Assembly (NCBI GenBank): GCA_026003935.1
Contig: BPIE01000001.1
Location: 124,001-188,000, forward strand
From: Tepidiforma sp.
GTDB taxonomy: Bacteria > Chloroflexota > Dehalococcoidia > Tepidiformales > Tepidiformaceae
DNA length: 64,000 nucleotides
Reading direction: 5' to 3'
The position numbers and the translations under genes are program-made. Below are positions 24,350-32,100 of this stretch, piece by piece (positions within the stretch are counted from its first letter, which is position 1; every line of letters starts with the position of its first letter). The notes beneath the pieces are model-generated. The model was not told the DNA's origin. It saw nothing but the letters and a program-made list of their open reading frames with translations, and did not search any database.

Positions 24350-25465
24350 CTAGGCCCTGACCTTCGGGAGGATAGCCTGGATGTCGATGAAGCGGTCGGC
24401 CGCGTGCCGCAGATTCGAGGCTGTGCTGCTGCCGACCGAGACGACTTCGACGCGAACCCCCTTGGCCTGTACCACCTCAACCAACCGCTGAAAGTCGCCG
24501 TCCCCGGAGACGAGCACCACGACGTCGAGCCGGTCCAGCATCTCGATGATGTCGAGCGCCATCTCGATATCGACGTTTGCCTTGATGCTGCCGTCTGCAA
24601 ACCTGCGCAGCGGCTTCGTTACGACGCGGTAGCCATGGTCCAAGAACGGTTCCGCGAATCGCTGCGTCTCGATGCTCACGCCCGGGTCGTCGTGCACCGG
24701 TGAGTAGGCCACTGCCCGCACCAGCTGCCGCCCTTCCGACAGGAAATCGAGCATCTTTTTCCAGTTGACTCGATGTTTCAGGCGGTCGAGCGCGAGCTCG
24801 ATATTGGCCGCGTCGACAAAGACGCCGATACGGGCGGCGGGAGCCGGAGCCGCTCCCGGTGCATGGGCCACCCGGCGCGCAAGGTCCTCCTGTACGCGTA
24901 CGAGCTGGGCGAGCTGCGCCGCTTGGGCTTCGAGCGTCCGCGTGAGGGAAGCGATTTCGTGCGCAAGCTGGCCCAACTGCTTCTCGGGGGGGACTGGCGC
25001 GGCGCTGCGGGCCTTTGCGGGGGTCTCGCTCCCTGCCTCCTCGGTCATCGGCTGGCCTGAGCCGGACCGGGCCGTGGTCGACCGCCGCGTCGGCTGGCGC
25101 CGTGTCGGCGGCTCCTTGGATGCTGCTTCCGGCGCCGGTGACGCCGGCTGGGCTGGCGTCACCGGCTCGGGCTGCTTCTCTTCGGCAACCGTTGCTACGC
25201 GCGGGCGGCGACGGCGCGGCGCGGCCGGGGCTGCTTCCTCTGCAGCTGCGGGCGCGGCGGGTGCCGTTTGCTCGGTTGCCGCGCCGGAGGCGGCTTGCTC
25301 GACGACTGCCTGTTCTGCCGCTGGCTTACGAGAGGTGCGCCTGCGGCGCGGCCTCGGGTCTGGCTCGTCGAGCGCTTCGGGCGAAGGCTCGGGGGGAGGG
25401 GGTGCGGCGGGTTCCACCGCCGTTACGGCGGGCTTTTCTCGCCGCGGGAAAATGTTCAGTACCAT
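24350..25465 (-). CDS. NYN-domain (LabA-like) putative RNase with disordered N-terminus
   Basis: 371 residues. Residues 1-160 are low-complexity Ala/Pro/Glu/Arg-rich and probably disordered. A short coiled coil (about 170-200) follows. The NYN/LabA-like PIN-fold domain at about 215-365 has IGVFVDAANIELAL, KANVDIEMALDIIEML, VVVLVSGDGDFQRLVE and VEVVSV, including the conserved acidic residues that bind metal in NYN nucleases. RNA cleavage is the known activity in some relatives. It lies 14 bases downstream of the mrp stop, on the same strand. Confidence 0.85.
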   Translation of the reverse strand: MVLNIFPRREKPAVTAVEPAAPPPPEPSPEALDEPDPRPRRRRTSRKPAAEQAVVEQAASGAATEQTAPAAPAAAEEAAPAAPRRRRPRVATVAEEKQPEPVTPAQPASPAPEAASKEPPTRRQPTRRSTTARSGSGQPMTEEAGSETPAKARSAAPVPPEKQLGQLAHEIASLTRTLEAQAAQLAQLVRVQEDLARRVAHAPGAAPAPAARIGVFVDAANIELALDRLKHRVNWKKMLDFLSEGRQLVRAVAYSPVHDDPGVSIETQRFAEPFLDHGYRVVTKPLRRFADGSIKANVDIEMALDIIEMLDRLDVVVLVSGDGDFQRLVEVVQAKGVRVEVVSVGSSTASNLRHAADRFIDIQAILPKVRA

Positions 25466-25479
25466 AACCTGTCCTTGGG

Positions 25480-26547
25480 TTAGCCACCCATCCTTTGCAA
25501 GACGCTGATCCTGGCCGCCACATTGCGAGCGATGCGGTCGAACGCACGGGCCGATTCACTCTCCGGAGCGCCGAATACCACGGGCACCCCCCGGTCCGCC
25601 CCTTCCCGCACGCCCGGCTCTATGGGGATTTCGCCGAGAAAGTCGATGCCGAGCTCTTCGGCCGCGGCCTGCGCGCCGCCGTGGCCGAAGATGTCGTACC
25701 GCTTGCCTGTGTCCGGGGCAACGAAGTAGCTCAGGTTCTCCACCATCCCAAAGACTGGCACGCCAAGTTTTTCGAACATTGCGACGGCCTTCATGGCGTC
25801 TTCGACGGAGACGGCCTGCGGGCTGGACACGATGATGACCCCCGTAATCGGCGCATCCTGGGCCATGCTCATCGAAGCGTCGCTCGTTCCGGGGGGCAGG
25901 TCGATGATGAGGTAGTCGGTGTCGCCCCACGGGACATCGTGAAGGAGCTGACGAACGGCGCTCCCGATCATCGGACCCCGCCAAACGACGGGAGTTCCTC
26001 TCGGGAGGAGGAACCCGATGGAGACGACCCGAACGCCGTACCGTTCGACCGGCTTGAGCCCCTCGCTCGAGCCGGCCTGCAGGCCGGGAGGAAGGCCGAA
26101 CATGGTGGGGAGGTTCGGGCCGGTGATGTCGGCGTCGATTAGCCCTACGGTGGCACCAGCCTTCGCGAGAGCAACCGCGATGTTCGAGGCAACCGTCGAT
26201 TTGCCGACGCCGCCCTTGTTGGAAGCCACCGCGATGATGTTGCGGACGCCCGGAATCGGCTTTTGTCCCTCACGCGGGCTGGAGGCACGAACCTGCGCCC
26301 CCCATGCGATGACGACGTCGTTGACGCCGGGCACGCCGCCCAGAGCTGCGCGGACATCCTGCTCGATCGTCTCCCGGAGAGGGCACGCCGGAGTCGTCAG
26401 TTCCACGGTGAGGGAAACGCGCCCACCCTCTATCGCGAGGTCCTTCACCATGCCGAGACGAACGATCGAGGCGTGAAGCTCGGGGTCCTTGACGGTGTCC
26501 AGGGCTGCGACGACGGCGTCGCGGTCAATCGTCGGGGCCGAAGTCAT
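25480..26547 (-). CDS. mrp: Mrp/NBP35-family P-loop ATPase
   Basis: 355 residues. The N-terminal MIP18 (DUF59) domain has DTVKDPELHASIVRLGMV. The ATPase domain has the deviant Walker A SNKGGVGKSTVASN, DADITGPNLPTMFGL, LIIDLPPGTSDASMS and a C-terminal block. Family members carry or transfer Fe-S clusters. The usual CxxC of the Mrp C-terminal region (NMSYF-CPxC) is replaced by NLSYFVAPDTGKRY, so the classic cluster site is missing. I start at ATG 26547, not at the ORF's upstream ATG at 26595. Confidence 0.87.
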   Translation of the reverse strand: MTSAPTIDRDAVVAALDTVKDPELHASIVRLGMVKDLAIEGGRVSLTVELTTPACPLRETIEQDVRAALGGVPGVNDVVIAWGAQVRASSPREGQKPIPGVRNIIAVASNKGGVGKSTVASNIAVALAKAGATVGLIDADITGPNLPTMFGLPPGLQAGSSEGLKPVERYGVRVVSIGFLLPRGTPVVWRGPMIGSAVRQLLHDVPWGDTDYLIIDLPPGTSDASMSMAQDAPITGVIIVSSPQAVSVEDAMKAVAMFEKLGVPVFGMVENLSYFVAPDTGKRYDIFGHGGAQAAAEELGIDFLGEIPIEPGVREGADRGVPVVFGAPESESARAFDRIARNVAARISVLQRMGG

Positions 26548-26629
26548 CCGCGGGGTGCCTTTCTGCGATACCGGCTGCGCTGCACGGCCGGCCATCCCGC
26601 ATGCCCGGCCGGTGCCAGTTGCACGCTAG

Positions 26630-26658
26630 ATCGTACCCTGTTTCACGAGCGGGGCCAA
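26630..26658 (-). promoter_or_regulatory. putative mrp promoter
   Basis: On the minus strand TTGGCC (26653-26658), a 17-base spacer and TACGAT (26630-26635), about 80 bases before the mrp start codon. Confidence 0.5.
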
Positions 26659-26722
26659 ACCGCTGACGGTTTACCGCAGATTTCGCTGCCTCGCCGTACG
26701 TTCGTCCTGCGCCCCCGGCCGG

Positions 26723-26731
26723 TGATATACT
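26723..26731 (+). promoter_or_regulatory. extended -10 promoter of the small zinc-ribbon gene
   Basis: TG-A-TATACT, identical to the element at 11429-11437. It lies 38 bases before the ATG at 26770. No clear -35 box. Confidence 0.5.
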
Positions 26732-26769
26732 CTGGATTACCGACCGGTAAGCATCACTGTGGAGACTCC

Positions 26770-26991
26770 ATGACAGACACGATTTCCACCACAACGGCGC
26801 CCGCCGGGCAGGCGCTCTGCCGCCATCACTGGGTCATCGAGACGCCGAATGGCGCGGTCAGCACGGGCCGCTGCAAACGGTGCGGGGTTGTCCGCGATTT
26901 CCGGAATTCTTCTGAGGACCCGCTCTGGGACAGCGACAGCTTCAGCCTGAACGGCTCTCGATACCGGGGCAGGCGCGCCGCCGATTCCTGA
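26770..26991 (+). CDS. small CxxC/HH zinc-ribbon-like protein
   Basis: 73 residues. A likely metal site is formed by LCRHHWVIE (residues 17-25) and CKRCGVVRDF (about 37-46), spaced as in a small treble-clef or zinc ribbon. The C-terminal third is rich in Ser, Asp and Arg. ATG 26770 has GGAGA upstream and an extended -10 promoter; a strong terminator follows. It is thus a single-gene unit. The function is unknown; small proteins of this look recur in Chloroflexota, which is from memory. Confidence 0.75.
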   Translation: MTDTISTTTAPAGQALCRHHWVIETPNGAVSTGRCKRCGVVRDFRNSSEDPLWDSDSFSLNGSRYRGRRAADS

Positions 26992-27010
26992 CCCGGCGTC
27001 AAGGCGCCGA

Positions 27011-27046
27011 GCACAGGCCGGGCCTCGGGCCCGGCCTGTGCCGTTT
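27011..27046 (+). terminator. intrinsic terminator
   Basis: A perfect 14-bp stem, GCACAGGCCGGGCC with GGCCCGGCCTGTGC around TCG, followed by CGTTTG. It ends the small zinc-ribbon transcript just before the pyrD promoter. Confidence 0.75.
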
Positions 27047-27054
27047 GACCGCGG

Positions 27055-27060
27055 TACACT
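27055..27060 (+). promoter_or_regulatory. -10 box of a likely leaderless pyrD transcript
   Basis: TACACT followed by six bases and then the pyrD GTG at 27067; the same hexamer and spacing occur at nadB. The -35 region would fall inside the preceding terminator stem, so promoter and terminator overlap. Confidence 0.4.
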
Positions 27061-27066
27061 GGGCGT

Positions 27067-28017
27067 GTGCAGGCAGACCTGTCCGTCGACCTGGCTCCCG
27101 GGCACAAGCGCGGGCTTGTCCTTCGAAACCCGGTCATGCCCGCGAGCGGGACCTTCAGCTGGGGCTTCGAGTTCCTTCACCACTTCGGCCCGGCGGGGCT
27201 CGCCCGGCTTGGGGCGGTGGTCTCGAAGGGCGTGACCATGGAGCCGCGGGCGGGAAACCGCCAGCCCCGCGTCGCGGAAACGCCGGCCGGAATGCTCAAT
27301 TCGATCGGCCTGCAGAATGTCGGCATCGAGGCCACCATTCGGGAGCTGGCTCCCGAATGGGCCCGCTGGGACACCCCGGTCATCGTCAACATTGCGGGTG
27401 ACACGGTCGAGGAGTTCGGGGAGATGGCGCGCATGCTTGATGGCGTCCCCGGAATCGCGGCGCTCGAGCTGAACATCAGCTGCCCGAATGTCGACACGGG
27501 CGGCATGGAGATTGGCCAGAGCGTGGAAGCGTCTGCCCGGGCAACCCGTGCAGCGGTTCGCAATACCGAACTTCCCGTCATCGTCAAACTGACCCCGAAC
27601 GTGACGGACCCCGTAGGTCTCGCGAGGGCCTGTGCGGCGGAAGGGGCGGCGGCGATTTGTGCGATCAACACGGTGCTGGGGCTCGCCATCGATGTGGAGC
27701 GCCGCCGACCGGTGCTCCCGCGCGCACGCGGCGGCCTCAGCGGGCCAGCCATCAAGCCAATCGCGCTGCGTGTGGTGTACGACGTGGCTGGTGCCGTGGA
27801 CATCCCGGTCATCGGCTGCGGCGGCATCGCCACGGCCCACGATGCACTCGAGTTTCTCATGGCGGGCGCCACGGCTGTCCAGGTCGGCACGGCGACCTTC
27901 GCCAACCCGCGAGCGCTGCTGGACATCGTTGAGGGGCTCGAGGCGTGGTGTGCGGCCAACGGGGTCGCTCGCATCGCCGACATCGTTGGCTGTGCCCGGC
28001 CAGCCCCGGTGGCCTGA
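27067..28017 (+). CDS. pyrD: class 1B dihydroorotate dehydrogenase, catalytic subunit
   Basis: 316 residues. An FMN enzyme that oxidises dihydroorotate to orotate in pyrimidine synthesis. It shows NPVMPASGTFSWG, SKGVTMEPRAGNRQPRV, MLNSIGLQNVG, ELNISCPNVDTGG with the catalytic Cys of soluble class 1 enzymes, KLTPNVTDP, INTVLGLAIDVE, GGLSGPAIKPIALR and GCGGIATAHDALEF. Start is GTG 27067, with a -10 box six bases upstream and no Shine-Dalgarno. The electron-transfer partner pyrK is not adjacent, so the acceptor is unresolved. Confidence 0.95.
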   Translation: MQADLSVDLAPGHKRGLVLRNPVMPASGTFSWGFEFLHHFGPAGLARLGAVVSKGVTMEPRAGNRQPRVAETPAGMLNSIGLQNVGIEATIRELAPEWARWDTPVIVNIAGDTVEEFGEMARMLDGVPGIAALELNISCPNVDTGGMEIGQSVEASARATRAAVRNTELPVIVKLTPNVTDPVGLARACAAEGAAAICAINTVLGLAIDVERRRPVLPRARGGLSGPAIKPIALRVVYDVAGAVDIPVIGCGGIATAHDALEFLMAGATAVQVGTATFANPRALLDIVEGLEAWCAANGVARIADIVGCARPAPVA

Positions 28018-28019
28018 CC

Positions 28020-29039
28020 GTGCGCGCGGCTCGGGTCCACCACCCCGCTCCTGCCGCACAGCGACCCCTGCACTTGGACGATATGCCGCGCCTGGCACCC
28101 GGAGACGGTGAGCTGCTCCTCCGTGTCAGTGCATGCGGGGTGTGCCGAACGGACCTTCAGCTGGCTGAGGGCGACCTCCAGCCGCGGCGGCTTCCTATCA
28201 CTCCCGGGCACCAGGCAGTGGGACGGGTCGAGGCGGTCGGCCAGGGGGTGTCCGGCTGGAAGATAGGCGACCGCGCGGGCGTCGCGTGGCTGGCTGGCAC
28301 CTGCGGCTCTTGCCGCTTTTGCGTCACCGGGAGGGAGAACCTGTGTGAAGCGGCGAAGTTCACCGGTTGGGATCGCGACGGCGGCTACGCCGATTGCCTG
28401 ACGGTTCGTGCCGATTTCGCCCTGCCCATCCCGGGCAATTTTGGTGACCTCGAGGCCGCCCCGCTGCTCTGCGGCGGGGTCATCGGCTATCGGTCCTTGA
28501 AGGTCAGTGGCATTCGCCCGGGCGAGCGCCTGGGACTCTTCGGGTTCGGCGCATCTGCCACGCTTGCCATCCAGGTCGCGGTCGCCTGGGGGTGCGAAGT
28601 GTTCGTTGTGACGCGCTCGTCGGAGGAGCAGGAACGGGCGCGGCGGCTGGGAGCTGCGTGGGCCGGGGGTTACGGCGACAGGCTGCCCACGCTACTCCAT
28701 GCGGCCGTCACGTTTGCCCCAGTGGGCGACGTCGTCATTCGCGCCCTGGAATCGGTGGACCGCGGGGGAACGGTAGCCATCAACGCGATTCACCTGGACC
28801 GGGTCCCCGCGTTTTCCTACGACCTGCTCTGGTGGGAGCGGTCGCTCCGCAGCGTGGCGAACTTCACGCGCGACGATGCCCGGGAGTTTCTCGAGCTCGC
28901 AGCGAGCATCCCGGTTCGCACCGAAATCGAGGTGTATCCGCTTGAGAGGGCGAATGAGGCACTCCTAGCCCTCGCCGAGGGGCAGGTTCGGGGTGCTGCC
29001 GTGCTCGACGTCGCTGGTTCGGTGGCGGCCGAGGCGTAA
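28020..29039 (+). CDS. zinc-dependent alcohol dehydrogenase family protein (AdhA-like)
   Basis: 339 residues of the medium-chain dehydrogenase family. Catalytic zinc residues are in SACGVCRTDLQ and PGHQAVGRVEAVG (His kept, with Gln where many members have Glu). A structural zinc site has four Cys in TCGSCRFCVTGRENLC. A Rossmann region (LGLFGFGASATLAIQ) follows for NAD(P). The GHQ form and overall layout fit the zinc-binding alcohol dehydrogenase AdhA-like subfamily. Start GTG 28020 lies two bases after the pyrD stop. The substrate is unknown. Confidence 0.87.
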   Translation: MRAARVHHPAPAAQRPLHLDDMPRLAPGDGELLLRVSACGVCRTDLQLAEGDLQPRRLPITPGHQAVGRVEAVGQGVSGWKIGDRAGVAWLAGTCGSCRFCVTGRENLCEAAKFTGWDRDGGYADCLTVRADFALPIPGNFGDLEAAPLLCGGVIGYRSLKVSGIRPGERLGLFGFGASATLAIQVAVAWGCEVFVVTRSSEEQERARRLGAAWAGGYGDRLPTLLHAAVTFAPVGDVVIRALESVDRGGTVAINAIHLDRVPAFSYDLLWWERSLRSVANFTRDDAREFLELAASIPVRTEIEVYPLERANEALLALAEGQVRGAAVLDVAGSVAAEA

Positions 29040-29049
29040 CAATGCTCGC

Positions 29050-30081
29050 GTGACGTATCGCGTGGGCATCATCAACGTGACGGGCTATGCCGGGATGGAG
29101 GCGGCGCGCCTCCTCTGGAACCATCCTTCGGCGAAGCTCGTGGCTGCGACGGGGAGGTCGCTGGCAGGCCAGAAGCTTGGGGATGCCTTCCCATCGCTTG
29201 GGCTGTACGCAGACCTGCGAATTACGGAATCGATCGAAGATAGCGTCGACATCGTCTTCTCATCGCTGCCTACGGCGGAGAGCGCCAGGGCATGTGCCCC
29301 CTTCGTTCGCCAGGGCGTCAAGGTCATCGACATCGCCGCGGACTTCCGACTGAAGGCCCCCGGCGCATTCGAGCAATGGATGGGCGGAGGAGTCCCGCAC
29401 CCCGCTCCCGACCTTCTCCCCGAGGCGGTTTACGGTCTCCCGGAACTCAACCGCGATCGCATCGCGGCCGCGCGGCTGGTAGCGAATCCGGGCTGCTACC
29501 CGGCAGCGGCAATTCTGGCCCTCGCTCCGGCGGTGCGAGCCGGGATTGTCGGGTCAGCGATCATCGTTGACGCCAAATCGGGCATTTCCGGAGCCGGCAG
29601 GGGCAGCGGCGGCGGCTTTGGGTACAGCGAGGTCAACGAGGACGTCTCAGCCTACAAGATTGCCAACCACAACCATCAACCCGAGATCTCCCAGGAGCTC
29701 GGTGCCCTGCGAGGCGGTGAGGAACCGCGGGTCACCTTCGTCCCGCACCTCGTCCCCATGACGCGCGGGATTCACGCTACCTGTTACGCGCCTCTTGTCG
29801 GCGAGCCCTCCCAGGGTGACGTGCTGGACATCTATCGCGACTTCTATCGCGAGGCCCCGTTCACCTCGGTCTCGACGACACCGCCGCACACGAAGCATAC
29901 CCTCGGGACAAACCGCTGCATCGTGCACCCGGTCGTCGACACGCGGAACGGCGTGCTCGTGGTCGCGAGCGTCCTCGATAACCTCGGCAAGGGCGCGGCG
30001 GGACAGGCAATCGAGAACATGAACCTAATGCTGGGCCTCGACCAGACGGCGGGCCTGCAGCTCCCTGCGGTGTACCCGTGA
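29050..30081 (+). CDS. argC: N-acetyl-gamma-glutamyl-phosphate reductase
   Basis: 343 residues. Third step of arginine synthesis: NADPH reduction of N-acetylglutamyl phosphate to the semialdehyde. Landmarks are INVTGYAGMEAARLL, VFSSLPTAESAR, ADFRLKAP, YGLPELNR, the active-site NPGCYPAAAILAL with catalytic Cys, and the KSGISGAGRG loop. GTG 29050 is 10 bases after the adh stop. It opens the argC-argJ-argB-ppk1-argD cluster and overlaps argJ by GTGA. Confidence 0.96.
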   Translation: MTYRVGIINVTGYAGMEAARLLWNHPSAKLVAATGRSLAGQKLGDAFPSLGLYADLRITESIEDSVDIVFSSLPTAESARACAPFVRQGVKVIDIAADFRLKAPGAFEQWMGGGVPHPAPDLLPEAVYGLPELNRDRIAAARLVANPGCYPAAAILALAPAVRAGIVGSAIIVDAKSGISGAGRGSGGGFGYSEVNEDVSAYKIANHNHQPEISQELGALRGGEEPRVTFVPHLVPMTRGIHATCYAPLVGEPSQGDVLDIYRDFYREAPFTSVSTTPPHTKHTLGTNRCIVHPVVDTRNGVLVVASVLDNLGKGAAGQAIENMNLMLGLDQTAGLQLPAVYP

Positions 30082-31280
30082 CCTCGGGCGAGGTTGACCC
30101 GGCCGGCCACGTGACCAGCCCGAGGGGGTTCGTGGCGGGCGCAGCGTACGCCGGGATCAAGACGTACGGAGAAGGCAAGCTCGACCTCGCCATACTCGTC
30201 TCGGAGTTACCCTGCACGACCGCTGCAACGTTTACCCGGAGCCGTTTGCAGGCTGCTGCGGTGGATATCGACCGGGCGAAGCTGGCTGCAAGACCGGCGC
30301 GGGGCGTCGTCGTGAACTCCGGAATCGCGAACGCGAGCACCGGCCGGCGGGGCATCGAGGACGGCTACGCGTTGGCCCGGCTGGCTGCCCAACGCGCAGG
30401 CATACAGGAAGATGAGATGCTGGTGTGCAGCACTGGCGTGATCGGCCAATACCTGCCCATGGAGCGCCTCGCGGCCGCGATGCCAAAGGTGGTGCTGTCT
30501 CGGGAGGGTGGGGCTGAATTCGCCCGCGCGATCATTACGACCGACACGAGGCCAAAGACCGGTGCAGTCCGCTTCGGCCCGTACACGATTGGAGGGGCCT
30601 GCAAGGGCTCGGGCATGATTCACCCGAACATGGCCACGATGCTGGCCTTCCTCACCACGGACGCGCCGGTTGAAGCCGGCTTCTTGCGCGCGGCGTTTTC
30701 CCGCGCTGTCGACGACTCGTTCAACCTCGTTTCGGTCGACGGTGATACGAGCCCGAGCGACACCGCCGTCGTGTTCGCGAACGGCGCTGCCGGGGGTGAG
30801 CTCATTGCTGCCGGCTCGGCGCTGGCGGCGAAGTTCGAATCCGCCCTCCGGGCGCTTTGCGTGCACCTGGCGCGTGAGATTGCGCGAGATGGCGAGGGAG
30901 CAACGAAGCTCGTCGAGTTCAGCGTACGGGAGGCCGCGTCGCCGGAGGACGCACGGCACCTCGTCCGCCTCCTCAGCACCTCGTATTTACTGAAGTCCGC
31001 CATTCACGGCGCCGACCCGAACTGGGGGCGCATCACGGCGGTCATTGGGCGCTCGGGTGTGACATTCAATGACGACGCGGTCACCATCGATTTGTGCGGC
31101 GTCCGGGTGTTCGAGCACGGGAGGCCGACTGCCTTCAATGCAGCCGCCCTGTCGCAGGCGATGCGGGGTAGTGAGGTCTCCATCGAAGTCGCCCTCGGCG
31201 CTGGGCAGGAGGCGGCCACGGGCTGGGGCTGCGACCTCTCGGCGGAGTATGTAGCCATCAATGCGGACTACCACACATGA
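30078..31280 (+). CDS. argJ: bifunctional ornithine acetyltransferase/N-acetylglutamate synthase
   Basis: 400 residues. Recycles acetyl from acetylornithine to glutamate and can also make N-acetylglutamate. Self-cleaves at the Thr of MIHPNMATML, residue about 187, to give two chains. It has VNSGIANASTG (the usual VNSGNANACTG with two changes), LVCSTGVIGQ, GGACKGSGMI, DGDTSPSDTA and HGADPNWGRI. GTG 30078 overlaps the argC stop and its own stop overlaps argB, so the three genes are coupled. No argA is needed if this is bifunctional. Confidence 0.95.
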   Translation: MTSGEVDPAGHVTSPRGFVAGAAYAGIKTYGEGKLDLAILVSELPCTTAATFTRSRLQAAAVDIDRAKLAARPARGVVVNSGIANASTGRRGIEDGYALARLAAQRAGIQEDEMLVCSTGVIGQYLPMERLAAAMPKVVLSREGGAEFARAIITTDTRPKTGAVRFGPYTIGGACKGSGMIHPNMATMLAFLTTDAPVEAGFLRAAFSRAVDDSFNLVSVDGDTSPSDTAVVFANGAAGGELIAAGSALAAKFESALRALCVHLAREIARDGEGATKLVEFSVREAASPEDARHLVRLLSTSYLLKSAIHGADPNWGRITAVIGRSGVTFNDDAVTIDLCGVRVFEHGRPTAFNAAALSQAMRGSEVSIEVALGAGQEAATGWGCDLSAEYVAINADYHT

Positions 31281-32053
31281 GTCGCGGGCCATTTGTCATC
31301 AAGATTGGCGGGTCGACCCTCGGTTCGACTGATACGACCTACGCAGACATCGCCGCGATGGCGCGGGCGGGTGATGTCCCCGTCGTCATCCACGGCGGCG
31401 GAGCCGAGGCAAGCCGGTGGCTCGAAGCCATGAACATCCCGACGCGTTTCGAGCGCGGATTACGTGTAACCGACGAACGCGTGCTGCCGGTCGTCGTGGC
31501 CGTTTTCGCCGGGCTCGTCAACAAGCGGATTGTCAGCGCCATCAACGCGGCTGGCGCGAGGGCCGTCGGCCTTTGCGGCGCGGACGGGAGATTGCTGCAA
31601 TGCCGTCTGGCGGACCCTGCGCTGGGGTTCGTCGGTGAGCCGGACATGATTGACACGGCTCCTGTGGAGGCCCTGCTGTCGGCCGGCATCGTACCGGTCA
31701 TTAGTCCCATCGGGTGCGTCCCGGGCACCGGGACTGACCAGCTGGTGAACGTCAATGCGGACACGGTAGCCGGCAATCTTGCGGCTGCGCTTGGAGCGCG
31801 CCGCCTTGTCTTCCTGACCGACGTGGAAGGGGTCCGGGATGCCGTCGGTGCCCGCATTGCGGAGCTCGACGCCTCCCGGGCACGCTCGCTCATCGCTGAC
31901 GGGACCATCTCGGGCGGAATGATCCCCAAAATTGAGGCGTGTCTGCATGCAGCGGCCCTGGGAGTCGAAGTGCAAATCGTGGATGGCCGCGTTCCGGGCG
32001 CTCTCCAGGCACTCGACGCTGCGGGCACGGTCATTCGCCCCTGGGGGTCTTAA
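31277..32053 (+). CDS. argB: acetylglutamate kinase
   Basis: 258 residues. Phosphorylates N-acetylglutamate. It shows the amino-acid-kinase opening FVIKIGGSTLGS, PVVIHGGGAEASRWL, RGLRVTDERVLPVVV, LCGADGRLLQ, VISPIGCVPGTGTDQLVNVNADTVAGNLA and FLTDVEGV. The size is that of the arginine-insensitive short form; I did not see the N-terminal helix used by arginine-feedback enzymes. ATGA overlap with argJ. Confidence 0.95.
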   Translation: MSRGPFVIKIGGSTLGSTDTTYADIAAMARAGDVPVVIHGGGAEASRWLEAMNIPTRFERGLRVTDERVLPVVVAVFAGLVNKRIVSAINAAGARAVGLCGADGRLLQCRLADPALGFVGEPDMIDTAPVEALLSAGIVPVISPIGCVPGTGTDQLVNVNADTVAGNLAAALGARRLVFLTDVEGVRDAVGARIAELDASRARSLIADGTISGGMIPKIEACLHAAALGVEVQIVDGRVPGALQALDAAGTVIRPWGS

Positions 32054-32100
32054 CAAAATCCGGCAGCTGCCGTGGTAACTTTGGGGATGCGAAGGACACG

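Noticed and set aside
26737-28098. 453-codon minus-strand frame opposite pyrD
   Set aside because: Arg/Pro-rich shadow frame of pyrD. It also crosses the strong terminator at 27011.
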